Shown in pieces: positions 38,722 to 50,270 of a DNA stretch of 64,000 bases (position 1 is the stretch's first letter; every line of letters begins with the position of its first letter). Location of the stretch: contig NC_045146.1 of the NCBI RefSeq assembly GCF_008831285.2, positions 22,647,703-22,711,702 of the forward strand, given 5' to 3'. The DNA comes from Nymphaea colorata (lineage: Eukaryota > Streptophyta > Magnoliopsida > Nymphaeales > Nymphaeaceae). Under the pieces are notes generated by a model. It worked only from the letters and a program-made list of their open reading frames with translations. It made no database searches and was not told the origin of the DNA. Made by a program: the position numbers and the translations under genes.

Positions 38722-41700
38722 TCAAAGGATGGAAAAACTAGCTTGATCTCCCTTGGTGGTGCCCACCAATGGGTCAAGGATGCTTCTCCATCCATTATAA
38801 TCGATGGGTGAGCCTGGGTTTGGCATTGCAAATCCATTAACAAGGAAGAACGGTGTCCCCGTCACCGCTCTTGAACATCCATACTGCATAAACCAAAGAC
38901 GTGACAGAATTAGAACTTGATTAGGCGACAGGAACTGAATCAACAAAAATGTAGTTCTCACCTTAAAGGAAATCCGTGTTGCTACGTCTGTTTCTCTATC
39001 ACTAAAACCAGATTCAAGTCCAGGAAGAGAGGAATTGCCCAACACTTTAGCTGCAAGCTTTGTCATTTTATTGACAACTGAAGCCCTAGAAGAATGAAAA
39101 GTTGGTTCATTGTAGAATTTCTCCTGTTCACATCATCATCAACTTCAGATCAGCAGCTTTGACAACAAGGATACTCTCTCTCATCAAGTATCAGGAAAAC
39201 CCAAGAGTGCATATTACAATTAGGCTTAATCACGAAAATCACATGTAAGCCCCTGAATATAGCAACTGGATTTAAATTTCGAATTTGTTATAACCAGTTA
39301 TTCATTTATTGGCATGATGGAACATGATGAACTGCATCCTCCAGTATCACTTTAAGTAAGAACAACTCCACTCATGCTCACATCTTCTATTAAACATGTC
39401 TCTAGAAAAACAATAAAAGATGTCACAACTCACAGGCGTACAGCTTTTCCCTTCATTACTTCAGCAGCTTTCCACAAAATGGAAATGATGCTAGGTGACA
39501 GTTGACATAAATCAGACAATATAAGAAAATAATGTCAAATCACTCATTATGCAGCATTGGTCATTTAACGTGGACACATAAAATATCGCCAGATTTTAAA
39601 AAGCTTACTGCCATTTTCTAAATTCGTTCTACTGAAATCCATGTGTTGTAACGGAATTGTCCAAGGAGCTGCAGTCCCTACAAACTCGGCATGTCTTAGG
39701 CATCTTTGTAAAATTTTACACTGGTATGCAGATCTCTGTGTGGCACTTGGTTTGTAGGAGGACCTGGGCAGGCAACCTGCTGAATTCCCTAGACATTGAT
39801 AATATTTCATCATTCATCAGACATGAGAATGTTCAATATTTTAAGTGTGGCCTAATTGTCCAAAGACAAAGAAGTGCAACTTATTCAGCTTCAAAAAGTT
39901 TCATTGGAAGTAGAAACAACATACAAAACTGAACTATAATTACTCTGGCATCTTTATTAGCAACATAGACTAGCTAAAGCATTTATACTTTGTAGATGCC
40001 AAGAGTGAAGGAATAAGAAGTTTACAGCTACATAGGATCTCACGGCATGTTTTAGCTTACCAAAGGAGATTTGAACTGTACAATGTGGTAAAAATGTTGG
40101 ATGCTTCAACAGAATCTTTTGTCAATCCATAACAAATTGCATGATCTTTCAAATATAAGCCTCATATCCCTTAATTAGCTTAGTTGTCAAAGCGTCTAGA
40201 CAGCCAAGGCCTGGCGCCTAGTTGCGCCTGGCCTAAAAAGGCATCCAATATCTAGCAGACTTTTGTTCTGTTACTAATATTTCACTTCTTTGAGAGCTCC
40301 TATGTAATCAAGTCATATCTAGTTAAAATTAGTTGCCAAAATCAAGAATTGCATTTGATGAAGAAATTTACCAATATTTAACAAAATTTTACTCTATTAC
40401 TTGTGTACTGAATATTTGATGACCATGAATTGATAAGTATATGAACCAAAGAGGATTTTTACAACACAGTAATTTAGGAAATGTTTTGAGATTCATGTGT
40501 GTACTATCATCTACGATTCTACATAATTCATATTCTTTCTTTGCAGGTCTAACATCAGACTACATAGTTCATAACTAGACATGCACTAAGCAAGAGAAAC
40601 TGGTCGTCTTTTTACCATTAACCCAGGTTTTAACATGGGTCAGAAGGCTGGCATAGGTTCCACAAAATATGTTTTAGAGCACATAAGATATATACAGAAA
40701 TTCATGGTTTTATAGAATATGTACTTAACGTATGGCTGGAACTTACACTTGATGAGTTGATATAGAATATGTAATTAACGTACAACAAACTGTACTTAAA
40801 GAACATAAATTATATAATATAACTGCATATAATATAAGTATATATGGTATGACAGTGTATAACAAAATTACAGGACTTAATTTGAAGGGAAGGTGACTTT
40901 TCACCTTCCCATGAACTAGGCGTGCTAGCACCTACCCCAGCCTAGGCGCACCTAGGCACCAGTCTAACACTTGTCGCCTAAGTGATGGACTTAGGCGATG
41001 GGTGTGGACTCACGCCTAGGTGATGCCTAGGCGTGGACTAGTCTACGCCTTAACAACTAAGTTCATTAGCAAAAGTGCTCATTTGAAATCCCAATCCAAT
41101 TTGTGGTGTGATGACGGCAACCGATTACAGAATGAACCTCAAAAAGTAGCTAACATTCTGCCTGGGATGGTAATGCTTTACTAAGTCAAATCTAGCAGGA
41201 TTTAGAATCTTCTTAGTTTGATAAACCGGCTGTTGATGTTAACTTAGAGAAGTTACCTGCATCTTCTTTTCTTTTCGTGCTTGTGCTAACCAAATGAACT
41301 GAAATCATAGGTCAATGAAGCAGAAATGATTACATCTACCTGATACTTGAACAGGTTCTCCAAAAGAGGGTACGTTGCAGAAGCATTCAATTTATTTGCG
41401 ATATGTAGTGCTCGACAAGCCATGAATGAGTTGTCATGGTACCTGTGCTCCAAAGATCATGGCATCAATAAGTAAAAGAGCAACCAAGGTTGGAATTGTA
41501 TTTAGTTCAGACATAAAGGAGGCTTCAGCAATTCAACTACATACTCAGGCATAAATAAAATTGCATAACATAAGATAGTTATATTTTTGAAGATTCATTA
41601 AGACCTACAAGTTGACAGCGCCAGCAACAAGTAACTGAAACATAAAGAAGAACTGAATGATAACTACAAGTTTGTAACTGGAGAAAAGGTCAAGTAAGAC

Positions 41701-43124
41701 GAACTGGATGTTCTTGCACTATTGAGAAGCACCTACATTCAATTTGATTAAATGCAGCAGGGTTCATTCCCAATTTAACTAACTAAAAGATGGAGATATG
41801 AAAAAAAGGAAAAACAAAACAGAGTAACGGAGGTTAAAGCTACATGAAGCATTAGGACTATATACCATATGCAAACGACATATCAAATAACGTTATCGGC
41901 AAGAGGAATAGAGGAGAATAACTCAGCCTGTCGTTGATCAAAGCAGTACTTAAGCTAGGTCAGAAAGCGATAGCTTGTTTCGTGCCTAGTGTGGATATTG
42001 GAGCAACGAGAGGGAAGACTTCCCACGATTGAAGGAAACCAACTAGAAGAGGTTCCTCATTTCATATTCACAAGGCCTGCATGCAGTTCCAAACTAGATA
42101 TAGAAGAGAGAAAAATGTCCATAGCAGCTGCACGGACTATAATAACATTGAGACCGAATCTAGGATTTATATCATTCTCCGGTACGAAACTAGTGATGTC
42201 GAAATAACTTTTACACACAACTCTGTTTACTTACTGGCAAGCAACCCTTGATACCTCATTGATAATTCCTCTGTCACGTACTAGCTAAAGCTTAAGCACG
42301 TTTCTTCAAATTTCTAAGAGAACTCATCCAAAGAGAAAATTGAGAAAACGCAATGATTCAGGCACCAGAATACGTCTTCTCTGTAAGCTCCCGTCAATTA
42401 CTCTTACCAATTCTTTTTCCTAACACAGTGATAATTATTCTGAATTTTCTGTGAGAATAAAAAGATCAAGACACCAAGAAGAACATCGACCGCCTGACCG
42501 CGGTTGGCCTTAAGACCTACAAGTTGAATTGGTTCAGGAGTTCGATACACCGTGTCCACCCCTTGGTGTAAACTAGCATGGCTCCGCAAAACCGCATCAT
42601 GCCAATCAAAGGAAAAAAAGGGGCTAACGAGCCATCTCCAATCATTAACATACAATGGTATTCTTTTCTGAACATAGCTTTTTCCTTCATTCAACTAAAG
42701 CCCTGCCTGGACATCCATATCGATCGAGTAAAACAAGCATCAAAATTGATCACTGGAGACATCGTTACCCAAAAACATCGACTGCGCATGTGTGTGTGTG
42801 TGCGCTGTGAGGGAGAGGGACTAAGACTCACGGCAAGGCAAATGGATGGACGATCAGAGAGACGCGGTGAGGTGTGTAGTAACGAATTATCTCTTTGAGG
42901 TAGGGCCATGAGTCTCTGCTATCGGGGCAAAGCGGGTCGAAGAAGGCCTCGATGATGACGGAGCCGGGTTTGATGCTGTGCCCTTTGTACAGGAAACCGT
43001 CATACTCTGAGGGGATGATGACCTGACCTCTCGCACTCCACAGCAGAGAGGAACTGCAGAGGCAGATGAAGACGAAGATCATGGGACGAAGACGGACCTG
43101 AATTTCACCCTTCCTGCCCACCAT
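38722..43124 (-). CDS. Secreted DsbA/thioredoxin-fold protein
   Basis: Coding exons in transcript order: 43124-42832, 41442-41340, 39123-38962, 38883-38722. They total 720 nt, or 239 aa. Residues 15-33 (MIFVFICLCSSSLLWSARG) form a hydrophobic signal sequence; initiation at Met15 (43082) instead of Met1 is possible. The thioredoxin-like core has VIIEAFFDPLCPDSRDSW, with C66 where a DsbA active site would be, but the motif is CPDS rather than CxxC. Other cysteines are C107 and C189. VTGTPFF (P197) fits the cis-proline loop. Plant proteins of this type are annotated as thioredoxin-superfamily proteins with unknown substrates. A lone active-site cysteine suggests isomerase-, binding- or peroxiredoxin-like use rather than classic disulfide exchange; this is inference. 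Introns of 1.39 kb and 2.2 kb are present, the latter carrying a repeat element. The gene is divergent from MATE. Confidence 0.87.
40184..41056. mobile_element. CGCCTAGGC-rich inverted-repeat element in a DsbA-like intron (copy 1)
   Basis: The left end TTGTCAAAGCGTCTAGAC mirrors the right end, which on the other strand reads TTGTTAAGGCGTAGACTAG. Flanking CTTAG/CTAAG extends the symmetry by four or five bases. Subterminal regions are dense in GCGCCTAG, GCCTAGGCG and CGCCTAAG words; the middle is AT-rich. No protein is encoded. It lies wholly inside the intron at 39124-41339. The family resembles small plant DNA transposons with structured GC-rich ends. No target duplication is clear. Confidence 0.6.
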
Positions 43125-43866
43125 CGCTTCCTCTCTCTCTACCTCTCTCTTTTCGACGGTCCAACACACTTGCAGCCAACCGACCGTGCACCAACTGATA
43201 AGGAGATAGATCCACCATTATTCTGCTTGGTGATTAAGGACCATGATGTCCATTTTTGTGGGCATACGCACTTCCTATGTACAATCTCAATGCTTGCGTT
43301 TCTTTCCGAAGTAAGTTTTACTAATATATTAGAAATATAATAAACAATCGGACGACAAACTGTCATCAAATATAAAACGACAACAGCAAAAAGGGGAAGA
43401 CATGCACAAGAGTGAAAGGAATCCGGAAGAGGCTGCAGAACGAGGCGAGAGTTTTATATATTTTGTAGCATATAAGATATTGGCAGTGCATGAAGTTTAT
43501 GTATTAAAAGAAAACTAAACATTCGTAAATTTAATGATAAAAGATTATAATACTGAAAAATGATGCAGTTAATGTTTTTTGACTCCCAAGTTATCTGAAA
43601 TTCACTTCAGGCACTTACTTGAAAAGTGATGCCTTTATTTAAAAATTCACAAAGAGTAGTTCCATGTTTAAAATTATAAGAAAAAAGTGACCCAACAATG
43701 AGAATTTCCATACTAGCTTTCTGTATTTTTCACCTATCATTTATCCACTGTTAATAGGTCCACCGCTATATGTAAATCAGAAACATGTTTTCTATTATCT
43801 GAAAAATTAGTTGGCTGCACACAATGTTAAAGAATCAAGATTACATGCTATTTTTAGTTACTTCCA

Positions 43867-43937
<71 letters not shown>
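43867..43937. repeat. (TA)n with CA interruptions
   Basis: About 35 TA units interrupted twice by ACATA. Confidence 0.9.
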
Positions 43938-43939
<2 letters not shown>

Positions 43940-45394
43940 CAACTTACCGGACAAGTTAAAACAGCGTTAGTAAACTGCTTTGAAATCAAAATCATGTCAT
44001 CTTGAAAGAGGTGTTACTTGTTTGGTGGAAATTGAACGCAATAAACGCAATCGAGCAAAAAGTAACAAAAGACTCAATGTAGATCATATTTGTGTCTCCA
44101 ATCCTTGTACACACGTTATGTCAATAATTTCTAGTTTAACTTAAAATAAAAAGAGTCACTGGTTCCATTTTCGATTGCATTGGAGTTCTTGCCAATGTCC
44201 TTATCGGGATGAAAATGGTTGGAATTTTGCTTCAAAAGTTTATACGAACAAATCGTCTGTTGCATTAATGAATTTTGAAGAACTCAATGCACTCGCATCA
44301 TTTGTAAGAAGAACACATAACAACAATATACTGTTGTTTTGGGAAACATATGATAATTATGTCCAACGTTTGAGTGTTGGATTGAGAAATAAAATCCAAC
44401 ACGACATCATATTAATTTCCTAGAGCAAAGAACGTAATATTTTCAGGAACCAACTTCTTATTTAATTAGACGTACTTACTCTTGGAAGGGGAGAAATGAT
44501 GGGAAAGGAGTATGGTTGAGGAAGAACTAAGAAAATGCAAAAAGGTTATCAATTGTTCATGCCTTCAAAAACTTTATAAAACCAACCTCTTTTGGTCGCC
44601 AGCAATGTTTGATCCTCCATCCCTTCCCGTGGCAGAATTTATATCATTCACTTTCCTTTAAATCTCGAGTTTTTCCTTCTCTTGCATTTCTTTTCGTTTC
44701 GGATCAACAAAGCAAATTTTCTCCGTTGGCTTCTCTCAAATTCAATTGCATCTTCCTAGCAGATATTTTTCCCTTCCAAGCTAATGAGTTCGCGAGTTGT
44801 TAGCCTCAAGTTCTTAACTGGTCGCAAAAGTCTTGCTCCATACCTTCTGACGCACGTTTGATGCTCAAATGAATCTTTAACTCTACATCCAATGTTTGAT
44901 GTTTCCGTAAACTCAGTTTTTTGGCCTATCGAGGCAAACAATCATGGAGAACTTAAAAGATTGTGCTAACAACGAGAGTTATTTGCATTCTCCGCGATGT
45001 AAAGTTTGATATTATGCCTATAGAGACATTTAGCAACAGAAAAACTAATACAGATTTCTGTAAATTTATGTAGAAGATTGAGTTAGATTCATACAATACT
45101 ATATATTACATGAATCTGCTCCTCCAATCTTTACGACAGATTTTACGAAATACTGTGCTAGTCTTCCTTCTGCCAAATGCCTCCAAAAGTATGGTGATTT
45201 GGCGATGGGTTGGAGAGTCCAAAGGCAACTTACCAACTTCGCTTCAGTAGATCAAGTGCAGCAGAGTGCCGACAATGCTGAGATGCGCCTTCTCTCCTGG
45301 TGGCTAGAAAGCAAACAAGAAGACAATACCCAATTTTAGTAATCTCTAACAATAAAGGATGGTGGAGGTTACTAAAACCACCATAAAGTGGCAG

Positions 45395-45637
45395 CTATTT
45401 TGCAGAAGAGGACAAGGAGCATGGTTTTGAATTACATGCCTTCAACAGACTGTGGTTACTCGACATGCAAAGGAAGACAAACACTGGTTCTGAAAAGGGT
45501 GAGATGATTTTGGTTTTCTCTTCCAGCTTTTTCTGTTCTTCTGTGTATAGTTTGATTTTCTGTTGTTGGGCCTCTGAGATGATTTTGGTTTTCTCTTCCA
45601 GCTTTTTGTTGCTATCATTTTCGAGTGGATGGTCCAT
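45395..45637 (-). pseudogene. Possible gene fragment coding a duplicated coiled-coil segment
   Basis: The - strand frame contains KKLEEKTKIIS twice, 25 residues apart, separated by EAQQQKIKLYTEEQ. The DNA behind it is a 32-bp direct repeat at 45501-45532 and 45576-45607. The charged, heptad-like pattern suggests a coiled coil. The rest of the frame (from PFSEPVFVF on) does not look coding, and no neighbouring exon could be joined. It may be a broken gene copy or a chance frame on a duplication. Confidence 0.25.
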
Positions 45638-45884
45638 TAAAATAAGTAGATTTGTGGGGAAAGGGATCCATCCATGGCCTCGCGTTTTTTACCCACTTTA
45701 AATTACAGCAAGACAAATGATATATGGCAAAAAATTTAGCCAGTAGAATGGACATCTCTAGGTTGGTAGAACTTTGTGGGTGCATAAATCATGGGTTTTC
45801 AGGAATTAATTTATTGTAATGTGTCTAGAAGATTGTGACGGCGCAGCATTTCCTTCTTCTCAGCTGTCGGTCTCTTTCTCTCTC

Positions 45885-45885
45885 A

Positions 45886-45959
<74 letters not shown>
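45885..45959. repeat. Compound microsatellite (CA)n(TA)n(GA)n
   Basis: About 9 CA, 15 TA and 13 GA units in succession. This is the left border of fold-back copy C. Confidence 0.95.
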
Positions 45960-45961
<2 letters not shown>

Positions 45962-46190
45962 GGTAGGGGGCAGACACTTAGATGTTGGACCAATAAGAAA
46001 CAATTTGAGTTCTTATATTTTTTTATATCAAAAGTTAAGAGAAAAACAATGAAAAAAAGTGTGATAGACACATTTTTATTAGCTTACAGTCAATACGTTA
46101 TCATTTTTTTCTCTTGGTTTTTGTCTCAATCATTGATTTGGAAAAAATAGAAAACTTGACGTTGTTTCTTATGTGTTTAGCATCTAGCAC
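45960..46190. mobile_element. Fold-back element (copy C) between mirrored microsatellites
   Basis: A 24-bp outer arm at 45980-46003 (AGATGTTGGACCAATAAGAA...) is inverted at 46162-46185 (rc AGATGCTAAACACATAAGAA...). A 25-bp inner arm at 46042-46066 (AACAATGAAAAAAAGTGTGA) is inverted at 46099-46122. The left border is (TA)n(GA)n and the right border is (CT)n(TA)n, so the microsatellites themselves mirror each other. The unit has no coding content. Its core is shared with copies A and B. Confidence 0.6.
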
Positions 46191-46293
<103 letters not shown>

Positions 46294-46407
46294 AATAAAC
46301 GTGACTCTCATGGGGATGATCTGGGATGGGAGATTTTTCTTGGTGATCATCAAACTGCCTTCATCGCCACCCTCACCTAACTCCACCATTGGGATGTAAC
46401 TAATGAA

Positions 46408-46648
46408 TGGGATGCATCAATATGAATTCGAATTCGTTTAGTTGGATTTGGTAAAACTATTCGGATACGAGTAAAGTCTAATTTCAATTTTTGGTCGGAT
46501 TTTGAATTATGTTGTTGATATCTGACTGGGACCTAATAATGATCCTACCCCAAAATGTAAAAGTCCGAATTGGAGACCAAATCAGATTAAATCGAGTCTG
46601 GTAAAAGTGAGATCCGGTCCGAATTCGAACCTTTGAAAGACATCCCTA
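46408..46648. mobile_element. hAT-like MITE upstream of the MATE gene
   Basis: The left end TGGGATGCATCAATATGAAT is followed by TCGAATTCG. The right end read inward on the other strand is TAGGGATGTCTTTCAAAGGT followed by TCGAATTCG. Such paired ends resemble the element at 24042-24365. No convincing 8-bp duplication was found at the borders, so the exact ends are uncertain. Confidence 0.4.
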
Positions 46649-46875
46649 CCGACCAACAACGCTCGCGGCAACGACAGTGATACCCACGAGAAGTCTGTTT
46701 TCCCCCCACGACCACGAGCTTCTCGTTTTTTATTATGTTCTTGCAGAAGACACACCAGATTGAACCTCCCAAGCTACCCTTCTTCTCAGCAACATTCATG
46801 GTGTCCCTTTACGTAGTTTACGCGATCGTCTTCTATTGGCTGCCATGTTTCCTACGTTTTTCCCACCATTAAGGC

Positions 46876-46887
46876 ATTTAAATAAAG
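46876..46887 (+). promoter_or_regulatory. Candidate TATA-like box of the MATE gene
   Basis: ATTTAAATAAAG lies about 65-75 bp before the MATE start codon at 46952. That spacing would allow a short leader. It is a non-canonical TATA sequence, so this is only a candidate. Confidence 0.3.
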
Positions 46888-46951
46888 CCCACGAGCAGCC
46901 TCGTAGTCTCGACGCAGGGGAGCAACTCTCCTTGTGAGTCTTCGAAGAAGG

Positions 46952-49188
46952 ATGGCACCACAGGGTGAGTCTGCCCTTCACAGACCTCTCCTAGAAACCC
47001 CTGATGAAGATGAGATCACTAGCGCAAAGCAGTTCTTCTCTCAGTATGCCGCCGAGAGCAAGAAGCTGTGGTACTTGGCGGGGCCTGCCATTTTCACAGC
47101 CGTTGCTCAGTACTCACTCGGTGCCATCACTCAAGTCTTTGCTGGACATCTCACCACTCTCGAACTCGACGCCGTCTCTACAGAGAACATGGTTATTGCG
47201 GGTCTGGCGTTTGGAATTATGGTCAGTAAATCAATCCCAACTTATGTATGCCTAAATTGAAATTCTTAAGGTGGTAATGATTAATGATTCAATCGTGGAA
47301 CCTCTGTTTGCGTGTACTGAAATATTCTTCATTTGATTTACAGATAGGAATGGGCAGTGCTTTGGAGACGCTCTGTGGGCAAGCTTATGGAGCAAATCAG
47401 CTCAGTATGCTTGGTGTGTATATGCAGCGTTCCTGGGTCATACTGAACACGACCTGTCTGATCCTGCTCCCCATCTACATATTTGCTTACCACATTCTTC
47501 GATTCTTTGGGGAAGAGGAAGAAATCTCAAGGATGGCGGCGAGGTTTGCCTTGTACATGATACCCCAACTCTTTGCTTATGGCTGCAACTTCCCTCTACA
47601 GAAATTTCTGCAGTCACAGAGCAAGGTCATGACCATGGCCTGGATATCAGGGGTGGCAATGCTCTTCCACATCTTTCTGAGTTGGTTGTTCATAGTGCAG
47701 TTTCAGTGGGGACTGCCTGGAGCGGCAGCTTCACTGAACATCTCATGGTGGATTGTGGTGCTGGGGCAGTTTATCTACATACTCTTGGGATACTGCCCAG
47801 GCGCTTGGACAGGTTTTACATGGGGTGCTTTTCGTGGTCTCGGCGCCTTTGCTCGGCTTTCGATTGCTTCGGCCATCATGCTCTGGTAATTGAGCACTAA
47901 CCAAACCTATATTTTGTTCAATAGTGAAGGTTTATTGCTCTCTGAGTGCATCTGGAAGGTTCATATATGCAATACTGTACTCTCTTCTTAAGTGTGTGGT
48001 GTTTGTTGTTTGGTTTTCTGCAGCTTAGAGTTCTGGTACTACATGCTATTAGTCGTCTTGGCTGGACGGTTAAAGAATGCTGAAGTAGCAGTAGCAGCTA
48101 TATCCATATGGTAACTCTTCTGAGCAGAAGATTATGCCTACGAATCATAATTTCTAATCTAATGAGTACTTAACAGATCCATACTCATTTCTGCAAATGT
48201 CGATATGCAGCATCAATCTCAGTGGATGGGAAATCATGATATTCCTGGGATTCAATGCAGCTATAAGGCAAGTCCTAAATCCTCATATACCTTTTCAATT
48301 TCTAGAACCGACAAAGGTGAAGCAAGAGTGACCAATTGATTTGTTATTGCGAAATCTTTTCAGTGTGAGGATCTCCAACGAGCTTGGTGCAGGGAGACCA
48401 AGGGCAGCGAAGTTCTCGATATTGGTGGTAGTGGTATCTGCAGCAAGCATTGGCATCGCTTTCATGGCGCTCGTATTGATTCTAAGAAATGTATACCCGA
48501 TTCCCTTCACTAACAGTAAGGAGGTGCAAGAGGTTGTCTCCAACCTTGCTGTCTTGTTCGCCTTGGCGTTGCTCCTCAATAGTGTCCAACCAGTTCTTTC
48601 AGGTCAGTAAAAGACCTTTGTGGTACAGATGGAAGTGATACGTTCAGCCTTCTTGATAGTCTAAACCGCCTTCTTTTTGCACTGTAGGTGTTGCCGTAGG
48701 AGCAGGTTGGCAGTGGTTGGTAGCGTATATAAACTTGGGCTGCTATTACATTGTTGGTCTTCCTCTTGGCTTCTTCTTGGGCTCCAAGTTGAACCTTGGA
48801 GTAAAGGTGAGACGTATGAAAGAATTGTCACATTGAATTGTATAATTGATAGCCCTTCAAAAGTTCTCGAAAACTGAATCCTCTCACCTATTTGTATACT
48901 TATAGCTCAAATTTTATTTGTGTAAATTTATTGTACAGGGGATATGGAGTGGAATGATTACCGGTGTTGGTCTCCAAACACTTGTTTTGACAGGCATTAC
49001 ATTAGCAACGAACTGGAAAAAGGAGGTAACACATAAGTTTCTGCTTAATTTTTTTTATTATGAGTGTCTGTTAGTTCCAACCCAGACCATAATCCATTCA
49101 CATATTGGTGTTGCAGGCTGCACAAGCCGAATCCCGGATAAGGAAATGGGGTGGAGTGGGCATGTCAAAGAATGATGAAGAGGTATAG
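46952..49188 (+). CDS. MATE efflux transporter (DETOXIFICATION, DTX33-35-like)
   Basis: A multidrug and toxic compound extrusion family antiporter, exporting organic compounds against an H+ gradient, in plants usually at the tonoplast or plasma membrane. Coding exons: 46952-47221, 47344-47885, 48024-48110, 48211-48267, 48364-48602, 48688-48806, 48939-49025, 49117-49188. They total 1473 nt, or 490 aa, standard length with about 12 predicted membrane segments. Family marks seen: [20 protein letters not shown] (TM1), [57 protein letters not shown] and [17 protein letters not shown]. By memory of the family these match the Arabidopsis DTX33-35 group rather than TT12. The substrate is unknown; flavonoid transport is reported for one relative. 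The ATG at 46952 is chosen because the upstream in-frame GTG at 46934 is not a plant start. Intron 4 begins with GC. Confidence 0.94.
48268..48363 (+). other. GC-AG intron in MATE (intron 4)
   Basis: The upstream exon ends GCTATAAG and the intron starts GCAAGTCC, the strong AG|GCAAGT consensus for GC donors. The acceptor is TTTTCAG at 48357-48363. The join restores [16 protein letters not shown]. Confidence 0.9.
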
Positions 49189-49512
49189 TTTCGTCAGGTC
49201 CTCTGCAACATAAGTGGAATTTGCAAAGCTGATTGAAACAAGCATTCATATTTTCAGAAGCTGCCGTGTTTCTTTATCTAACGAAATTTCCTTGTGGTTT
49301 GTGGTGGATGACAGAATGGTACAGAAAACAACCACAAACCGTTCTTAGCTTAAGATATCGAACAGCTTTTCTGTGGTGGCCTCTAATGAAGAAACATTAT
49401 CTTGGTTCCTTCATCGCTTAGACAGACCACTGCCCCATATGAAAGAAGAAGGCATACGCAAAGATGTACCAGTCTTCTCTTTTTGATGTTAGAACCAATA
49501 AAAAAAGGCGGA

Positions 49513-49514
<2 letters not shown>

Positions 49515-49575
<61 letters not shown>
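49515..49575. repeat. (CT)n microsatellite
   Basis: About 30 uninterrupted CT units, roughly 330 bp past the MATE stop. It may be transcribed in the 3' UTR. Confidence 0.95.
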
Positions 49576-49578
<3 letters not shown>

Positions 49579-50225
49579 CTTCTGATGTAGCTTTAGATCC
49601 CATGATCGTAGGAAGGTTTGCATTTACTTCCACCTAGTCAGGTGGTTCAGAGTTTTTTACTTTAGCTGTGTGGCTCTTGCACCCGTTGTAAGTGAAGCTT
49701 GCATTAAATTGCTATGAGGTACTGTACAACATTCTTCATCAATACAAATATTTTCGTGCGTTGCTCCTTCCGTGATTTGGTTAGAATTGGTTGCTCCAAG
49801 TTTCAATCCTTCTTATTCCTTTGCCAAATAAACGAGAAAGAAGACAGCTGAAACTGGGAAGAAGGCCTTAGCAGATGTGAAGGAGGGAAGTTGTTTTCCT
49901 CCCATTGTGAACTTCTTTGATAAGTGAAACATATACTCGAGAGGAACTACAAGAGAAATTGCATAAATGGCAACAGAAGCCGATGCTTGTGGCATCACCG
50001 ATTTTGTAGTCGTTGAAACAATTCAAATTTTGTGTAGCTTTGCAGTTTGTACTTTGTACACAGTTCATTCAAATCACGGATTCAATCACGGTATGAAGCA
50101 GAATCTTCCACTCAAATGAGAGTTTAAATCATATTCATCGAGGTAGAATCGATATAAACCAATGAGGCAAGGTCATGATAGACTTGCGCCATTGCTTCCC
50201 CATTGCAGCTTAAAGATTGGTTATC

Positions 50226-50227
<2 letters not shown>

Positions 50228-50269
<42 letters not shown>
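50228..50269. repeat. (TA)n microsatellite
   Basis: About 20 AT units. Confidence 0.95.
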
Positions 50270-50270
<1 letters not shown>

